DNA from: Heliocidaris tuberculata
Taxonomy: Eukaryota > Echinodermata > Echinoidea > Camarodonta > Echinometridae
NCBI GenBank assembly: GCA_025618425.1
Contig: CM046847.1
Location: 5,114,759 to 5,178,758 of the forward strand
DNA length: 64,000 bases
Direction: 5' to 3'
The notes below the pieces were generated by a model. It did no database searches, was not told the DNA's origin, and worked only from the letters and a program-made list of their open reading frames with translations. The position numbers and the translations under genes are program-made. Shown in pieces: positions 12,028 through 23,595 of this stretch; the first letter of the stretch is position 1, and each line of letters starts with the position of its first letter.

Positions 12028-13200
12028 TTATGTATTGTAGACTTTGTGGAAAAGTGCAGTGAACTTCATAAGCTCAAGCTGCATTTAGATGTTGCCACAA
12101 AGGCTATTGGTCTTGTAGATATTAGTGCTGACTGGGCATAACGGCAATCAAACTTATGACTCGATGGGGTAGCAGACTATTATTTCTTTTTCCCCTCTCG
12201 TCTATGTTCATGTGCTCGATAACCTTTTTCTCCTGAATGTCATCAACTTCCGAATCGGTAGATGACGTCGGAATAGGAATTGATCACGGCTGAAGCACAG
12301 TAGAATAACCCGAAAGTCACATACAGAGGTATGCATAATTCGACCGCATGTTCGAGATTAACATCGGAATTCCCCCATCTTTCTTCGCTCTTTACCTAGC
12401 TGTTATAAATTATGTGACAAATCTGTTAGGCAGGTATCTAGTTTTCATCTGTAATTTTGAAAATCCAGTGTAATTTGGTAAGGTTTTTGTGAGAAATATA
12501 TTTATGTCATGACAAGATCTGAATATTATCATTAAAAGAGGATATTCCGACATTAGTTCTTGCGGTATCCATCTGTCATTGTTGAAATTGTACTTCATTT
12601 CATATATTTGTTGCACATGCGCAAGAAACTGTACAATTCTTGACATTTGTAAATAATGAAATAATCATACTACAGCAGTGATCAGCCAGTATACATTTTC
12701 TGACAATATGATTACAAGATTACATAAGATCACCAAACTAATTGACCAGCCGTAAAGCTGTTTAAATTACACTTTGCCAAATTAATATCTTGTGAAGAGG
12801 GTTAACCAGGACGCACAAGAAAATGCAAGTGAAGTTACCCATGACTGTAGTATCACACTTGATAGCTACCTCGTAAATCTCTGTTATATCGCACAAACTT
12901 ATGAAAACACAGCATAATCTGTACAAGGTTATTATAAGGTTATTATGTTATGATAAGGACGACTATATTGTACAAAGACGGGGCATTATCATTTTCGTAT
13001 ATCGTGCACAGATGAACCAGTATTTCCTTGAAATCGCACGAATATTTTCCACCATATCTTTATCTAAGAAGCACTTCGAATATAATAATGATAATAATAT
13101 AAAGCTTATATAGCGCGTCATGTTTTGTCATCTCTATGCGAATATTGTAGTGTTTCCACTACAGAATATTACCTCAGTCACACAGGCGAGACTGACACCA
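12028..13200. other. Intergenic DNA, nothing recognised
   Basis: AT-rich sequence without a convincing exon, RNA or repeat structure, except a short ATAATAATG microsatellite near 13083-13100. Confidence 0.6.
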
Positions 13201-13347
13201 GGGGCCCGTTGCACAAAACTTGCGTTTAATCGCAACTCCTAAAAATCAAATGCAAGTCCTAAATGCGCACTTCTGATTGGCTGAAAATAAAGTTGCGTTT
13301 GATTTTCCTGAGTTGCGTTCAAACGCAAGTTTTGTGCAACGGGCCCC
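13201..13347. mobile_element. Short palindromic MITE, GGGGCCCGTTGCAC ends
   Basis: The 147 bp element begins GGGGCCCGTTGCACAAAACT and ends with its exact reverse complement. The interior holds TTCTGATTGGCTGAAAATAA. The style (GGGCC ends, ATTGGCTGA core) matches the elements at 54683 and 63716, so they may be distant relatives. Confidence 0.85.
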
Positions 13348-13697
13348 AGACCGACTTGATTAACGATCGGTTTTGCGGTGTGACTAGGACAATAGTCCCT
13401 CTATTTTCACATTGCATTTCACTAGTCTTTATCTAGATTTAATCGTTACCTTATTTTGCATGTGTACCGTTCTATGTTACGAATATAATTTTCACATGTA
13501 TGTTTCATTTCTCTCTTCATTATCGTATTCAAACGAATTTACTTAATGATGTATGCACATTCCAATGTTTAGGTAAAATCTGGGTAAAATTGGTCTGCTA
13601 TAAGCGGTGCTGTTTGGTCGACATTGGGTACTAAGTTCTGTTTGGTCATTTGTCCTGGATGGGTTATTGTCCGGGGTAGATGCATGTCCCGATCCAA

Positions 13698-14011
13698 CCC
13701 TGCCGGACAGAACACAGTGTCCCACAGTGTGTTCAAAGTGTGAAACACAGTGTGAAATCATATCCACACTGTTAAATTCGAGCGTTCTAACATTGTGAAT
13801 CACATCTTCACTTTGTGAGCGAGTAAATTCACACTGTGAAATCGAACATCACTATGTGAACACTCTGTGGTAAACCACACTGTGGAGCTTTCCACAGTGT
13901 GAGATCATCTTCACACTGTTAAATTCGAGCGTTTTAACATTGTAAATCACATCTTCACAGAGTCGACTATGTGAACACACTGTGTGGGACATTGTGTTCT
14001 TTCCAGCAGGG
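13698..14011. mobile_element. Inverted-repeat element rich in CACAGTGTG palindromes
   Basis: The outer ends are inverted: CCCTGCCGGACAGAACACAG at the left, GCAGGG at the right, with AACACARTGTCCCACA shared further in. Inside, CACAGTGTG or its complement recurs many times, and an ATTCGAGCGTTYTAACATTG block is present twice about 155 bp apart. No coding potential. The open frames crossing it (13543-13803 and 13607-13798) are repeat translations. Confidence 0.7.
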
Positions 14012-14318
14012 AATATTAGAAACTTTGCAAGAGATAGTAGGCGTCAACAGTGAAAGGGATAAAACAACATAAGTTCATATATTTCATGTGTTGATAAAAC
14101 ATAATTGTTCTCCATTTCTTTTTATCTTTCCCTTTTTGAGAAACTGAGATGAAGTAGTAAAAATATATATATTGTTTGAATGTTTGTTGTTGTGTCCATT
14201 TTCGTGTTCTTGCATTATTTAAGATTATAAATTTAAATCTACTGCATCGATGTTATCGTTTCTTGTTGATCTGTCGTTGTCTTGCATGGTTCTATACAAA
14301 CAAATGATTTGAAAACAA

Positions 14319-14523
14319 TATAGCTGTACCGTTTCGGTATAGCTATACCGTTTTGGTATAATTTTTTTTGTGTCTGAACACCCTGTAAAATGACAGTGTA
14401 TACTGACTAATAATCATGGTACTGAATAATTTTCTACTGTTATTGTCAATAGAGTTAATGAAACATGCACAGGGTGTTCAGACACAAAAAATTTATACCA
14501 AAACAGTATAGCTATACGATGAT
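14319..14523. repeat. Inverted repeat with TATAGCTATACCG arms
   Basis: The left arm (about 14319-14388) contains TATAGCTATACCGTTTTGG and ends in ACACCCTGT. The right arm (about 14468-14523) is its near reverse complement. The spacer is unique AT-rich DNA. Likely one half-transparent foldback element in a larger repeat cluster. Confidence 0.65.
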
Positions 14524-14851
14524 TTTTTTTTTGGATTTATGTGTCTGAACGCTGACTAACGAAACGTCGTATAACGAAACTGGGGTCAGAGCATCGTTTC
14601 GAACTAGAACTCGATAACGAATCACCTTTCCGTATGTGTCTGAACGTATGGCGACCATAGAACGGTATAACTGGGCGGGGATTAACGTGAGCGCGCGCGA
14701 AAGGTGTCCTTACCAGGTGGCGGGGACTGGCGGCGACCATAGTTTTTCGAATCGGTCGAGATATGTGTCTGAACGGTCCGTAGGCTATACGATGAAAATT
14801 TTATACGACGTTTCTTTATCGAGTTTCGGTATAAACGTTTTGTGTCTGAAC
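14369..14851. repeat. Interspersed 11-mer TGTGTCTGAAC, six copies
   Basis: Exact copies on the + strand begin at 14369, 14540, 14635, 14764 and 14841; a reverse-complement copy lies at 14476-14486. Intervening segments of about 80-160 bp differ but share GTATAACG/TATACGA motifs. No family was recognised. Confidence 0.75.
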
Positions 14852-14989
14852 AGGGGGGCAGTCTCGACATATCTAATACAAGAGTCCACTGACACTGAAC
14901 ATTATCTTCCTGCATTGTTCTTATAATTTGTGTTGTAAGATGATACCAGAGACGTACTCAGCATAATCCGTACAGACCCAGCGTACTCC

Positions 14990-15030
14990 CACTGATCTCT
15001 ACGGAAAAAAATCTTCCGTAGAGATCAGTG
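14990..15030. repeat. Perfect 16-bp-stem hairpin
   Basis: CACTGATCTCTACGGA, a 9-base A-rich loop, then the exact complement. No flanking gene features. Could be the remnant of a foldback element. Confidence 0.7.
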
Positions 15031-15150
15031 CGTACTTCCCATCCTTCCCCTCTTACAGGCCCCCAAAATAAATAAGCTGAACAAAAACAAAACAACCAAA
15101 CTCCTCCGAAAATTCAGTAAAGGGAACCCCTCACACAATCATGCAAAATT

Positions 15151-15200
15151 GTGCTCATGTTAAATATGAGCACATATTTATAACACAAATTTTGTGTTAT
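15151..15200. repeat. Two adjacent hairpins
   Basis: GTGCTCAT...ATGAGCAC (15151-15173) is followed 6 bp later by ATAACACAAA-T-TTTGTGTTAT (15180-15200). Both stems are perfect. Confidence 0.65.
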
Positions 15201-16592
15201 GGAGGAGCATTCCTAAAATACCCTAGATGGAAGGGATAATCTTTCACATCGATCAGTCGCCATGATGCGATATCTCATTATTTTGGCATGCCCAGCAATA
15301 GGCCTAAAATCTATGAATGAAAGAAAAATTGAAAAGAAGGGGCATAATAATCAGTAACTTGATGAATTGATCCTACACCATTTTGAGCATTTTCAGATTT
15401 TGCAAGAGCGCAACTCTACCGACGCGCCACGCGCGGAAACCCTATGTTTAGTCACTTTCTCTTTTAATCAACTTGCATCATGCCAAATATAATTATGTTA
15501 TGACTTTCCATTGCCGAGTGATAGTACATGTTGGCTTTTTACAAAATGGCGCCTAGATGACGTCACGGTACAAAGACTAAGTAAAAGAGTTAGGGGGCAC
15601 AATTTCATAACCATATCTACCCCTGGGCCAAATTTGAATACATTTGAACAAGCCATATATTAGAGATATTGACATCACAAAAAAATTGGGTGATTTCTTT
15701 TTTTTTTTTAAAGAAAGAAAGAAAAAAAAAATCGAACGAAAATAAGAAGTAGTCTGTACTTGAAGTACAGCCCACCTAAAAATGAGAGTACCATCAGCTT
15801 ATTCAGGCATACACTATCACATACATGTCTGTGCAATGTAACACAATGTAATTTAGTCATGTGCAACAGCAAGAGAGAGAGTAGTCTATTTCTGGACGTC
15901 TGTAATTATTTTGTCTCTAAAACCCACTGATATCTAAAAAAAATCATAGCGGTCAGTGGTAAAACCCCGTGTTCGTGCACCCAGCGTAGAACTGAGCTAA
16001 CCAAGAAGGTGACAGAGAGACGGTGCAAAGTCCACTGATTCACTCTTGTTAGAGTGAATCAGTGGAGTAGTATAGTGGGCCTATATAATGAAATCAAGCA
16101 GATCGCATTGTAATGTTGATATCGATGTAATCCTAAAAAAAAACGACGGGGTTAATGCACAAATTAAAACATCATTCGACACTTCCCGCAAATGAATTTA
16201 CTGCTGTCATTTACATTATATCGCTGTAAATGATGCACAACCCAAGGACTTCGATCAGCATTAGAAAAAAATCTTAAAATTTTTTGCTCGCTCGCTTCGC
16301 TCGCTAGCACATGAATAATTAGACCTTTACACACAACTGCTAATTGGGGAAACTGAAGCAGAACCACCATAAAAATGAAGAAGATGATGCTTGATAATAT
16401 TATATATCAGTTAGACTGTAGGGTAATACCAATGTCACAAAATTGTCAATTTTCGCTTTATGTTCACCCCTTAATTGTAGGTGCACCTTTTTCGTTGGTG
16501 TGCCCTCCCCCCCCCCCCCCCTCACTTTGAAAGACGCTCCGCCGTCCCTGGCTGTGATAAGTTTGTTTGTGCTGCTTTCCCACCCTTGCGGC
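15201..16592. other. Intergenic DNA with repeat fragments
   Basis: No gene recognised. Contents include a GGCGCGTCGGTAGAG fragment on the minus strand near 15415-15435 that faintly resembles a tRNA-type A box, a GCTCGCTCGCTTCGCTCGC motif at 16286-16304, and a C run (about 16508-16522) followed by a hAT-like terminus ending near 16551. Confidence 0.5.
16031..16066. repeat. Perfect 16-bp hairpin with 4-base loop
   Basis: TCCACTGATTCACTCT, loop TGTT, then the exact complement. The 36-base unit is flanked by GTGCAAAG and GTAGTATAG. It shares CCACTGA with two other inverted repeats nearby (14990 and about 15927-15963). Confidence 0.7.
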
Positions 16593-16780
16593 AGCCAGCC
16601 CTCGTAAATGTTCCTATGAACATGTTTTGAGATAGATTTGCTCGACCTTACACAATTGTTTTTCTGTGATCTAGTGATCTATTTAACTGTGACATGACTT
16701 ACAAATTATTGCATTCTGTTATTCATTGTGTGCAAAGTGCATTCGAATATTACGTATTAAACACACAGTATCATATGGTC

Positions 16781-16788
16781 TTTTTAAA
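16781..16788 (+). promoter_or_regulatory. Possible TATA-like element, P450 copy A
   Basis: TTTTTAAA lies 96 bp before the ATG and is conserved at the same distance in copy B (28684-28691). The surrounding 100 bp is almost identical between copies. This is only suggestive, since the whole flank is duplicated. Confidence 0.25.
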
Positions 16789-16876
16789 CGGGTCCTCTCT
16801 ACTTCTTAGAGCTCGCTTAGTTGAAAAGTTATCAAACAAGGCATCCAAAGCGATTTGCTTCCTTTGAGATCAAGTC

Positions 16877-18056
16877 ATGGAAACTGATAAGGATAATAGT
16901 TTCATTTCCCTCGAAAATTATACGCTTGACAGTCAGGATGTCATCATTTTTGCGACAGTTCTCCTTTTCGTCCGGTGGCTTCTCCTATCCAAACGATCCT
17001 ACAACAGACGCATTAACCATGTCAACCAGTCTGCCCCTTCTTTACCATATCCACAAGGCCTACCTTTCTTTGGAAACATGTTCAGCTTCCGTACTGACAT
17101 GAGAGGCATCCTTCGCAAATGGACCAATGAAATCGGGGGTCTTTTCCGACTTCGAATCGGACCGAAGATGGATATTGTTGTGATCAGTGATGTCGATGCG
17201 ATGCAGGAAGCGTTTGTTGATCAAGCTGACGCGTTCTCGGATCGAACTATTCCGCCATTGCTAGACGTTGCCATGGGTAAAGGAGGTAAGTCGTTTTTGA
17301 AACCTCTACATTAAATTAACATTTACAGGTTTTCAAACTGCCTTGAACTAAACGAAGTTACATGAGTGTATTAAACTAATTTGGCAACCGTAGGTCAAAA
17401 TGTACAGAAAATATCCATGCTAGTTCCCTTAATCCAGCAAACAAATTCAAACGTAAACATGCATAATTAGAATGCAATTCTACAGGAATACGGCGTATGC
17501 AAGATGTCACTTGCTCAGTGAGATTTTTGAAGGCGCCCTCGATCTACCCGATGACGCCATCACTTTAAGACCTTAAATATGTCCACTAAATTTGGCTCGA
17601 GTATCCATGGTATCATTTCCTATCTCTCCTCTCTTCCAAAGGCAGCTCATTCTTTGCGTCTGGTAACAATTGGAAGAATCTCCGGCGGTTCGGGCACAGA
17701 GCCTTGAGAGTTTTCGGACTTGGTCAAAGGAGCATGGAGAACAGAGTCATTGAAGAAGGGCGAATTCTTTTACAGACGTGTGAGATGAAGGAAGGGAGCC
17801 CATTCAATCCTAAACAGCTTATTACAAAAGCAGTTGGCAACATCATCACAAGGTATTACCTCTGATAGTTAGCTGATCGTAAGTAGTAAACTGTTGTTGA
17901 TTCCCGTATAGGCATATCCATCTTAGGGCAGCCATAACGCCTCTATGGAGGAAGAAAAAGGGGGATTTAAGAAGTATTTCAGGGTAAAAGAGAAAAATTT
18001 ATTTTCCTGCAGTTGAACCCATTGAAAGCCATGACAATACAGTTTGAATATCGTGT

Positions 18057-18095
<39 letters not shown>

Positions 18096-18676
18096 AGTTT
18101 TGGGCTTGGATTTCGATTCGACTACGGCGATCCGGTCTTTGAAAAACTCATCAATGATTTCGGACAATTCTCAAAAAGTTTTTCATTTTCGTCACTCGGG
18201 AATATTTTCCCGCTCCTCTACTACACTCCACTGTATACCAACTTTCGGCGCCCCATTCAGGATATTTTCACGTACATCAAGTCAGTCGTCAAAGAACACC
18301 GACAAAGTTTCGATCCCCTCGACGTCCGAGACATTGTCGACCTCCGCTTGGCTGAGATGAAACAGCGGCGTGATCAAAATGGGATGGGTGTGACTGAAGA
18401 GGGCTCGGAATGGAAGCTCATATTTGAACTTTATGGTGCAGCCATGGCAACAACAAGTGACACTTTACAGTGGGCAATACTCATAGTGGCACAACACCCA
18501 GAACTTATGCAACAGGTAAAATTTAGAGTATGGGTGATAAATAGAGGGGAAAACTGTATACTGTAATACTATAATACTATAATATACAAACAGCATTGGC
18601 AAAGTACTTTTGGCATTTTAGGTCTTTCAATCTTTGAAAAATAAATAACATCTCATTTCCTTTCGCAATATATTAC

Positions 18677-18762
<86 letters not shown>

Positions 18763-21700
18763 ATGAAAGAAATGTCACTATGAGACGGTCGTAGCTTTTA
18801 TTGTCCTCCTTTATTTGTCAAGTTTTCGATCAATGATCTTCATCAGGACTGTATAAATATAAAAACACAAAAATGATGGCTGAAATTTACATCGGAATAC
18901 ATATTTCAATTTCTTACAATGGTTAAGCACCAATCAATATAATTATAATAATATTAGTTATATTAATTATTATTATTTTGTGTTTTTATACAGTCCTGAT
19001 GAAGATCATTGATGGAAAGCTTGACAAATAAAGGAGGACAATAAAAGCTACGACTGTCTCATAGTGACATTTCTTTCATTATACCTTCCACTAAAGAGGT
19101 GTGGATGTGTGTCGTTCGGTTGAACCATGTTAAATTTAGATATGTGAAGAGAGAATGATGGAACAGAATGACGCAGGTCACTCGGTGTATTTACAAGCTT
19201 TCGGCTCCTGGCCTTCTTCAAGTTTATTTGCTAAATCAAACAGAATGAAACAAATAATAATAATAAGCAACTTAACAAAACTAAAGACAACAGAACAGAA
19301 TTATCATAAAGCTGGCAACACGAATCAACAGGAGTAAGTGAAATTGAAAAGATGTTACTCGCCAGAACAAAACTAAAGACAACAGAACAGAATTGTTATA
19401 AAGCTGGCAACATAAATCAACAGGAGTAAGTGAAATTGAAAAGATGTTACTCGGCAGGAGTAAGAGAAATAACGAAAATGGAACTCAATAAAACAAAAGT
19501 AAGCAAAGTAAACAATTACCTGACTTTTAAGGTCGAAGCAAATGTGTATGTAGTCTCGTGTGTAATTTGTAGGTGTTTTGTGCAATAATAGTTACATGTA
19601 ATACGGACGTCATGTAGAGGGCGTTTACTACACAAGTAAATGAATGGGTGCGTCCGACCGGAACAATGTAAAAAAGGGGAAGGGGGCATAGTGAAGTTCC
19701 AGCGTTGACATGGTTGAGGGGATGATTAGGCAAGACAATTCTGGCTTTAAGACGATTAATTTGGTTTTTACTCTCTACATGCGTGGAATCGCCAAGTCAA
19801 CTGCGTGCGTGTCGTAAGGAGATATGGATAAAAGTATATGACAAAGAGGTGTAAAAATAGGTTTATAATAAATGCATGTGAACATGTACATGCATAGTGC
19901 CCGTATACTGGTGCAAAGATATATATATTCTCACATGCATTTGCACCTTCACCTGCGATATACGTACGGAATATGTACACATACATATACTTGTACATTT
20001 GTATATTAAATTATATGGTAACAAATCATACATAAATATATATTGACGCACAAAATATTTTCACATTATTATACATATAAACGTGAATCCGATCATACAT
20101 AAAAACAATTTCATTGTAATATGTAGATAAATAAACCGAATACATATCTCTCCACTAGATCACGACAACCTTCTCTTGTTTTTCATGTTTCTTTGTTTAG
20201 GCTATTATAACCTCGCCCCCCCCCCCCCCCCGCCTCTCCCTATCTCTTTTCCCTAACTAGATAATTACTCCACATCTCTCTCTCTCTCCCCCTCTCTCTG
20301 TCTCTCTCTCTGTCTCTCTTGCTCCTCCCTTCCTCACAAATATCATACACCTTCTTCAGAGGTAGGCACATATTACAATGAAATTGCTTTCATGTTGTGG
20401 GTCTTCTTGATCAAAAACAACCCTAGGGAGGAATTGTGGTTAATAGAACAGCCGCAAACCTTCTACGTAATCAAAAACACAAACAAACAAAACAAACAAA
20501 CAAACAAACTCTGGGTTGACAACGAACAACAATCAGGGGCGTCACCAGAAGGGGGTGTCGGGGGTGTTACACCCCCCCCCCCTAAACTCAGAATTGCTGT
20601 CGGCAAATGCGCCACCTCTGTCAGCAAAATAAAAAAAAAGGGGGGAAAGGGAGAGGGAAGAGGAAAGAGAAAAGGAAAAGGAAAAAAGAGAGAGGAGAAG
20701 AAAAAGGAAAAGGAAAAAAAAGAAAAGGGAAAGCAAAGCAAAGCAAAAACAGAAAGAAGAGAAGGAAAGGAAAATGGAAGGAAAGAAAAATGAGGAAAAA
20801 TGGACAATTTTTTTTGTTCGCTCGCTTTGCTCGCTCGCTCCTCGAAAAAAAGGAGTCACCTTCGACAATGGGCTGCAGCCCCCCCCCCCCCCCCACCGAA
20901 TATTTTAAAGGTTCCGATATTCGGGCAACCACCACTTCATATTCGGGCAGCGATGTTCCCATATAATTGACTTCTATATTCACTACGACAAAATTGAAAA
21001 ATTGACATTCGGGTAAAGGCGCTCGCAAAAATTTAGAAATTGACAAGTTGATATTCGGGCAAAAATCGTCAGCCCCCCCCCCCCCCCCCCACCCTCCCCC
21101 TTGCGAAAATTGAGCCGTATGATCAAGAGCTCTACATCTGCGATTTTTCTTAATTATTTATGGGGCGGGGTTTGGGTGCAGCATTTTTGTCGGCAAATTT
21201 TGGTGTCACACCCCCCCCCCATTCAAAATGTTCTAGCGACGCCCTGACAACAATCAATGCAATGCCTGTGATACTGACAGTTTGTAAATGCTGTAAATCA
21301 TTCTCATCATCGTTATTTCCAATATTTGCACTGTTTAGTTGTAAATATTTACAGTTTATGTACAAATGATCTTCCTCTGAATAGTCTTAGGCATAACACA
21401 GTGATGCAATGTCTTTTGTCCCCATCCAATGGGATAGATACAAAAAGAGATTGATGACGTCATCGGTGAAGGGCGATCACCCGAACTTACGGACCAGGCT
21501 GCAATGCCCCTCACTGAAGCAACACTTATGGAAATATCTCGATTTCGCCCGGTGACCCCTTTGGGAGTGCCCCACTATACGACTAGAGACGCCATTGTAC
21601 AGGGGTACCATATCCCCAAGGATACCAGTAAGTACACATTAGAAGTGCAATGACCAGGGGACGTCAAAGTTCTTCCATAATGCCCCCTTAGTTTTGTTTC

Positions 21701-23595
21701 AATATGCGAAGACTGTATTAACCACTCCTTTGCAATTACATGTAGGTTTACCATGTACGAACAATAATATGAATAACATGTTCAAGATTCAGATTTAGGG
21801 TTTTAACATTTTCCCCCTTAAATTTGGTTTTAATTGTCTTCTGTAGAACCAACCTCACGTTATATGTACCTATTTCGGTTTGAGGAAGAAACAAATGAAT
21901 AAATGTAGGCCAGTTTGCACATTTCTGAGGGTGTAACGTACCTCTTACGGTCAAAAGGTCAACGTACTCTGATTCCACTTGTAATCTTAATCAGCATTAT
22001 TTTATTGTCTAAACTGACACCTCTAATCAAACGTTTAGGCCCGAATTCACAAAGGAGGTTTTGTTTAAACCATAAACCCCCTCCTGGGTTTTTTAAGCGT
22101 ACGTGCGCACGGAATCTAATCCAATCATATATTTTCTTTGAGCGCGCGCATGGGCAATGTGCGCTTATTTACGCTTATTTTAGTACGCTTACGGAGGTTT
22201 AAACCTTACCCATGGTTTAAACCTCCTTTGTGAATTCGTCCTTAATGTCATTATTATCGTGGGGTTCTGTTTTTTGTTTTGTTTTGTTGTTTTTTTTTTC
22301 ATTAGTCATAATTGCATTTAGAGTTTCCCACACGTTCATTAATACGGATATATGAATGTTTTATTCAAAATCTTTCTAGTTGTTTTGATGAACTTGTGGG
22401 AGACACTAAACAGTCCAAAGTACTGGAACGAGCCTGATAAATTCAACCCTTATCGTTTCTTGAGCGAGGACAGACAGAGCATCGTGAATCACCGCGCTCA
22501 CATCCCATTCGGAATTGGTAAGAAGTCAAGTAAAATAGAAACGGAAGAACACCATCTGCTTTTTGCACATTATTTAAGGAATGTAAATGAAGGACAGTTT
22601 TGCAGAAGGAACGCTCCACAACCCTGGTCACTTAGTTTCCGCGCTTTAGTTGCCTTGGCTAACTTTTGTTTTATTGTGTCTGAAAAGTCTTTGTATGAGA
22701 GTCGGTGCCTATTTTTTAAGTTAGACTACTGACAGACGACAGAGTAGGAAATGTTGTTTCTTAACACAAATTTCCCGATTCTAGGACATCTACCACCTCG
22801 ACTACCATCCCCGGAATATGACAACTACAAGTAGCGTGTAACAGTGTCGTAGGTCTCTTCTTGGTCTCGAGACCCGTTTTTATAGGGTCTCGATATCGGA
22901 CCTAGAAACCTCGGGCTCGATCTCGGTCTCAGACCTCAAGGTCTCGGTCTCGGAAGGGAAGTCTCGGTCTAGGTCTCAGTCTCGAACCTTGAGGTCTCGA
23001 CTACATGTAACACTGGCCTCTGGACAACTACCTCTAAGACAATCACCCCTTGGTCGTTGTCCAATAGACGTAGTTTTGAGGAGGCGTTGCGGGGTGATAG
23101 TCCAGGGGTGATAGTCCAGGGGACAGGGGCGATAGTCCAGGGGGAGTCAGACGTCCGGGGAGTGGTATAGTCCGATAGTCGCCCGGAACATAACGCGTAA
23201 ATTTCCTGATGTGTCAAGATATGATATTGTTCAATGGTAGAGCCTATCAAAAGTATCAAGACTAACCCACCATCTATGATAAATTTCGATTTATTTGTTA
23301 TTGACAAAAACCGAAACGATAGCGGCATTTTAAAGCATATTCGTACCTTTGCATTTCTTTTGAATTAACCTTTTCTTCTGATTGTGTCTTTATCATGTCA
23401 TTATCACAAGGTCTCCGTGTATGTCTGGGTGAAAAGTTGGCAAAGATGGAGCTTTTCATTATCTTCACAAGTCTACTACAGAGATTCACGTTTCGACTGG
23501 CAGACGACAGTCTCTCGGTTGGCATGAAGGGCAAGGCGGGAATCACTTACACTCCTCTCGATTACAACATCATTCTAGAAAAACGTCACGTGTGA
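16877..23595 (+). CDS. Cytochrome P450, CYP2 clan, copy A (six exons)
   Basis: Microsomal heme monooxygenase. Proposed exons: 16877-17285, 17642-17852, 18098-18515, 21438-21627, 22380-22517 and 23411-23595. All have GT/AG borders and compatible phases, totalling 1551 bp or 516 residues, the usual P450 size. N-terminal membrane anchor at about 22-37, proline-rich hinge at 53-67 (APSLPYPQGLPFFGN), helix C WxxxR (W147, R151), I-helix GAAMATT (320-326), K-helix ExxR (E378-R381), FNPYRF, and heme loop FGIGLRVCLG with the Cys ligand at 460. The heme motif is split across exons 5 and 6. The acidic residue usual before the I-helix threonines is Ala here. C-terminal sequence around the heme most resembles CYP2U/CYP2-type enzymes. 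Substrate unknown. The first ATG of the 5' exon is used and is conserved in copy B. Confidence 0.93.
18060..18097. repeat. (CT)n polypyrimidine tract at exon 3 acceptor, copy A
   Basis: About 15 CT units run straight into TTTCAG, the 3' splice site of P450 exon 3. The microsatellite itself supplies the polypyrimidine tract. Confidence 0.9.
18679..18759. repeat. (TA)n microsatellite
   Basis: About 40 TA units in P450 copy A intron 3, directly abutting the element at 18763. Absent from copy B. Confidence 0.95.
18763..19079. mobile_element. Foldback element, TA-flanked, with CTGATGA...GAAA core
   Basis: ATGAAAGAAATGTCACTATG at the left is matched by its reverse complement at the right, and TA lies on both sides (18761-18762, 19080-19081). 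Both arms carry CCTGATGAAGATCATTGAT followed by CGAAA or GGAAA, recalling the conserved core of hammerhead ribozymes and Penelope-like element ends. Whether this is a mariner-type MITE or a head-to-head pair of Penelope-like ends cannot be settled by eye. Confidence 0.6.
19100..20212. other. Intron 3 repeat remnants, copy A
   Basis: Sequence absent from copy B. It contains a minus-strand GAAGAAGGCCAGGAGCCGAA segment near 19200-19220 typical of Penelope-like element ends, the direct repeat at 19274, and AT-rich DNA from 19850. No coding frame with recognised domains. Confidence 0.45.
19274..19457. repeat. 92-bp direct tandem repeat (two copies)
   Basis: The unit beginning AACAAAACTAAAGACAACAG at 19274 recurs at 19366 with only a few changes, for instance ATTATCATAAAG versus ATTGTTATAAAG. 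Confidence 0.85.
20534..21246. mobile_element. hAT-like non-autonomous element in P450 copy A intron 3
   Basis: 713 bp with inverted ends CAGGGGCGTC and GACGCCCTG and a perfect 8 bp duplication ACAACAAT (20526-20533 and 21247-21254). Copy B has the uninterrupted site near 34331, confirming insertion after the tandem duplication, or loss from copy B. Interior: several C runs, a purine-rich block, and a GTTCGCTCGCTTTGCTCGCT motif. No transposase; the K/E/G-rich open frames are low complexity. Confidence 0.92.
22038..22241. mobile_element. Palindromic MITE in intron 4, copy A (TTA-flanked)
   Basis: Left end GGCCCGAATTCACAAAGGAG and a right end that is its reverse complement with slight decay, between TTA at 22035-22037 and 22242-22244. 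TTA duplications suggest PIF/Harbinger type. The same element sits at the matching place in copy B (35656-35863), so it predates the duplication. Confidence 0.8.
22850..23010. repeat. GTCTCG-based minisatellite, copy A intron 5
   Basis: Degenerate tandem GGTCTCGG units with both strand orientations. A counterpart lies in copy B at about 36455-36625, with a different unit count. Followed by GATAGTCCAGGG repeats at about 23095-23145. Confidence 0.8.

Noticed and set aside
15405..15445. tRNA-like A box on the minus strand
   Set aside because: No convincing B box, acceptor stem or anticodon arm; at most a decayed SINE fragment.
16821..17102. Alternative frame overlapping P450 exon 1 (and its copy at 28725-29006)
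   Set aside because: Shadow of the true P450 frame; conserved only because the exon is duplicated.
20392..21046. Overlapping K/E-rich and F/S-rich frames on both strands
   Set aside because: They lie within the hAT-like element and a purine-rich tract.
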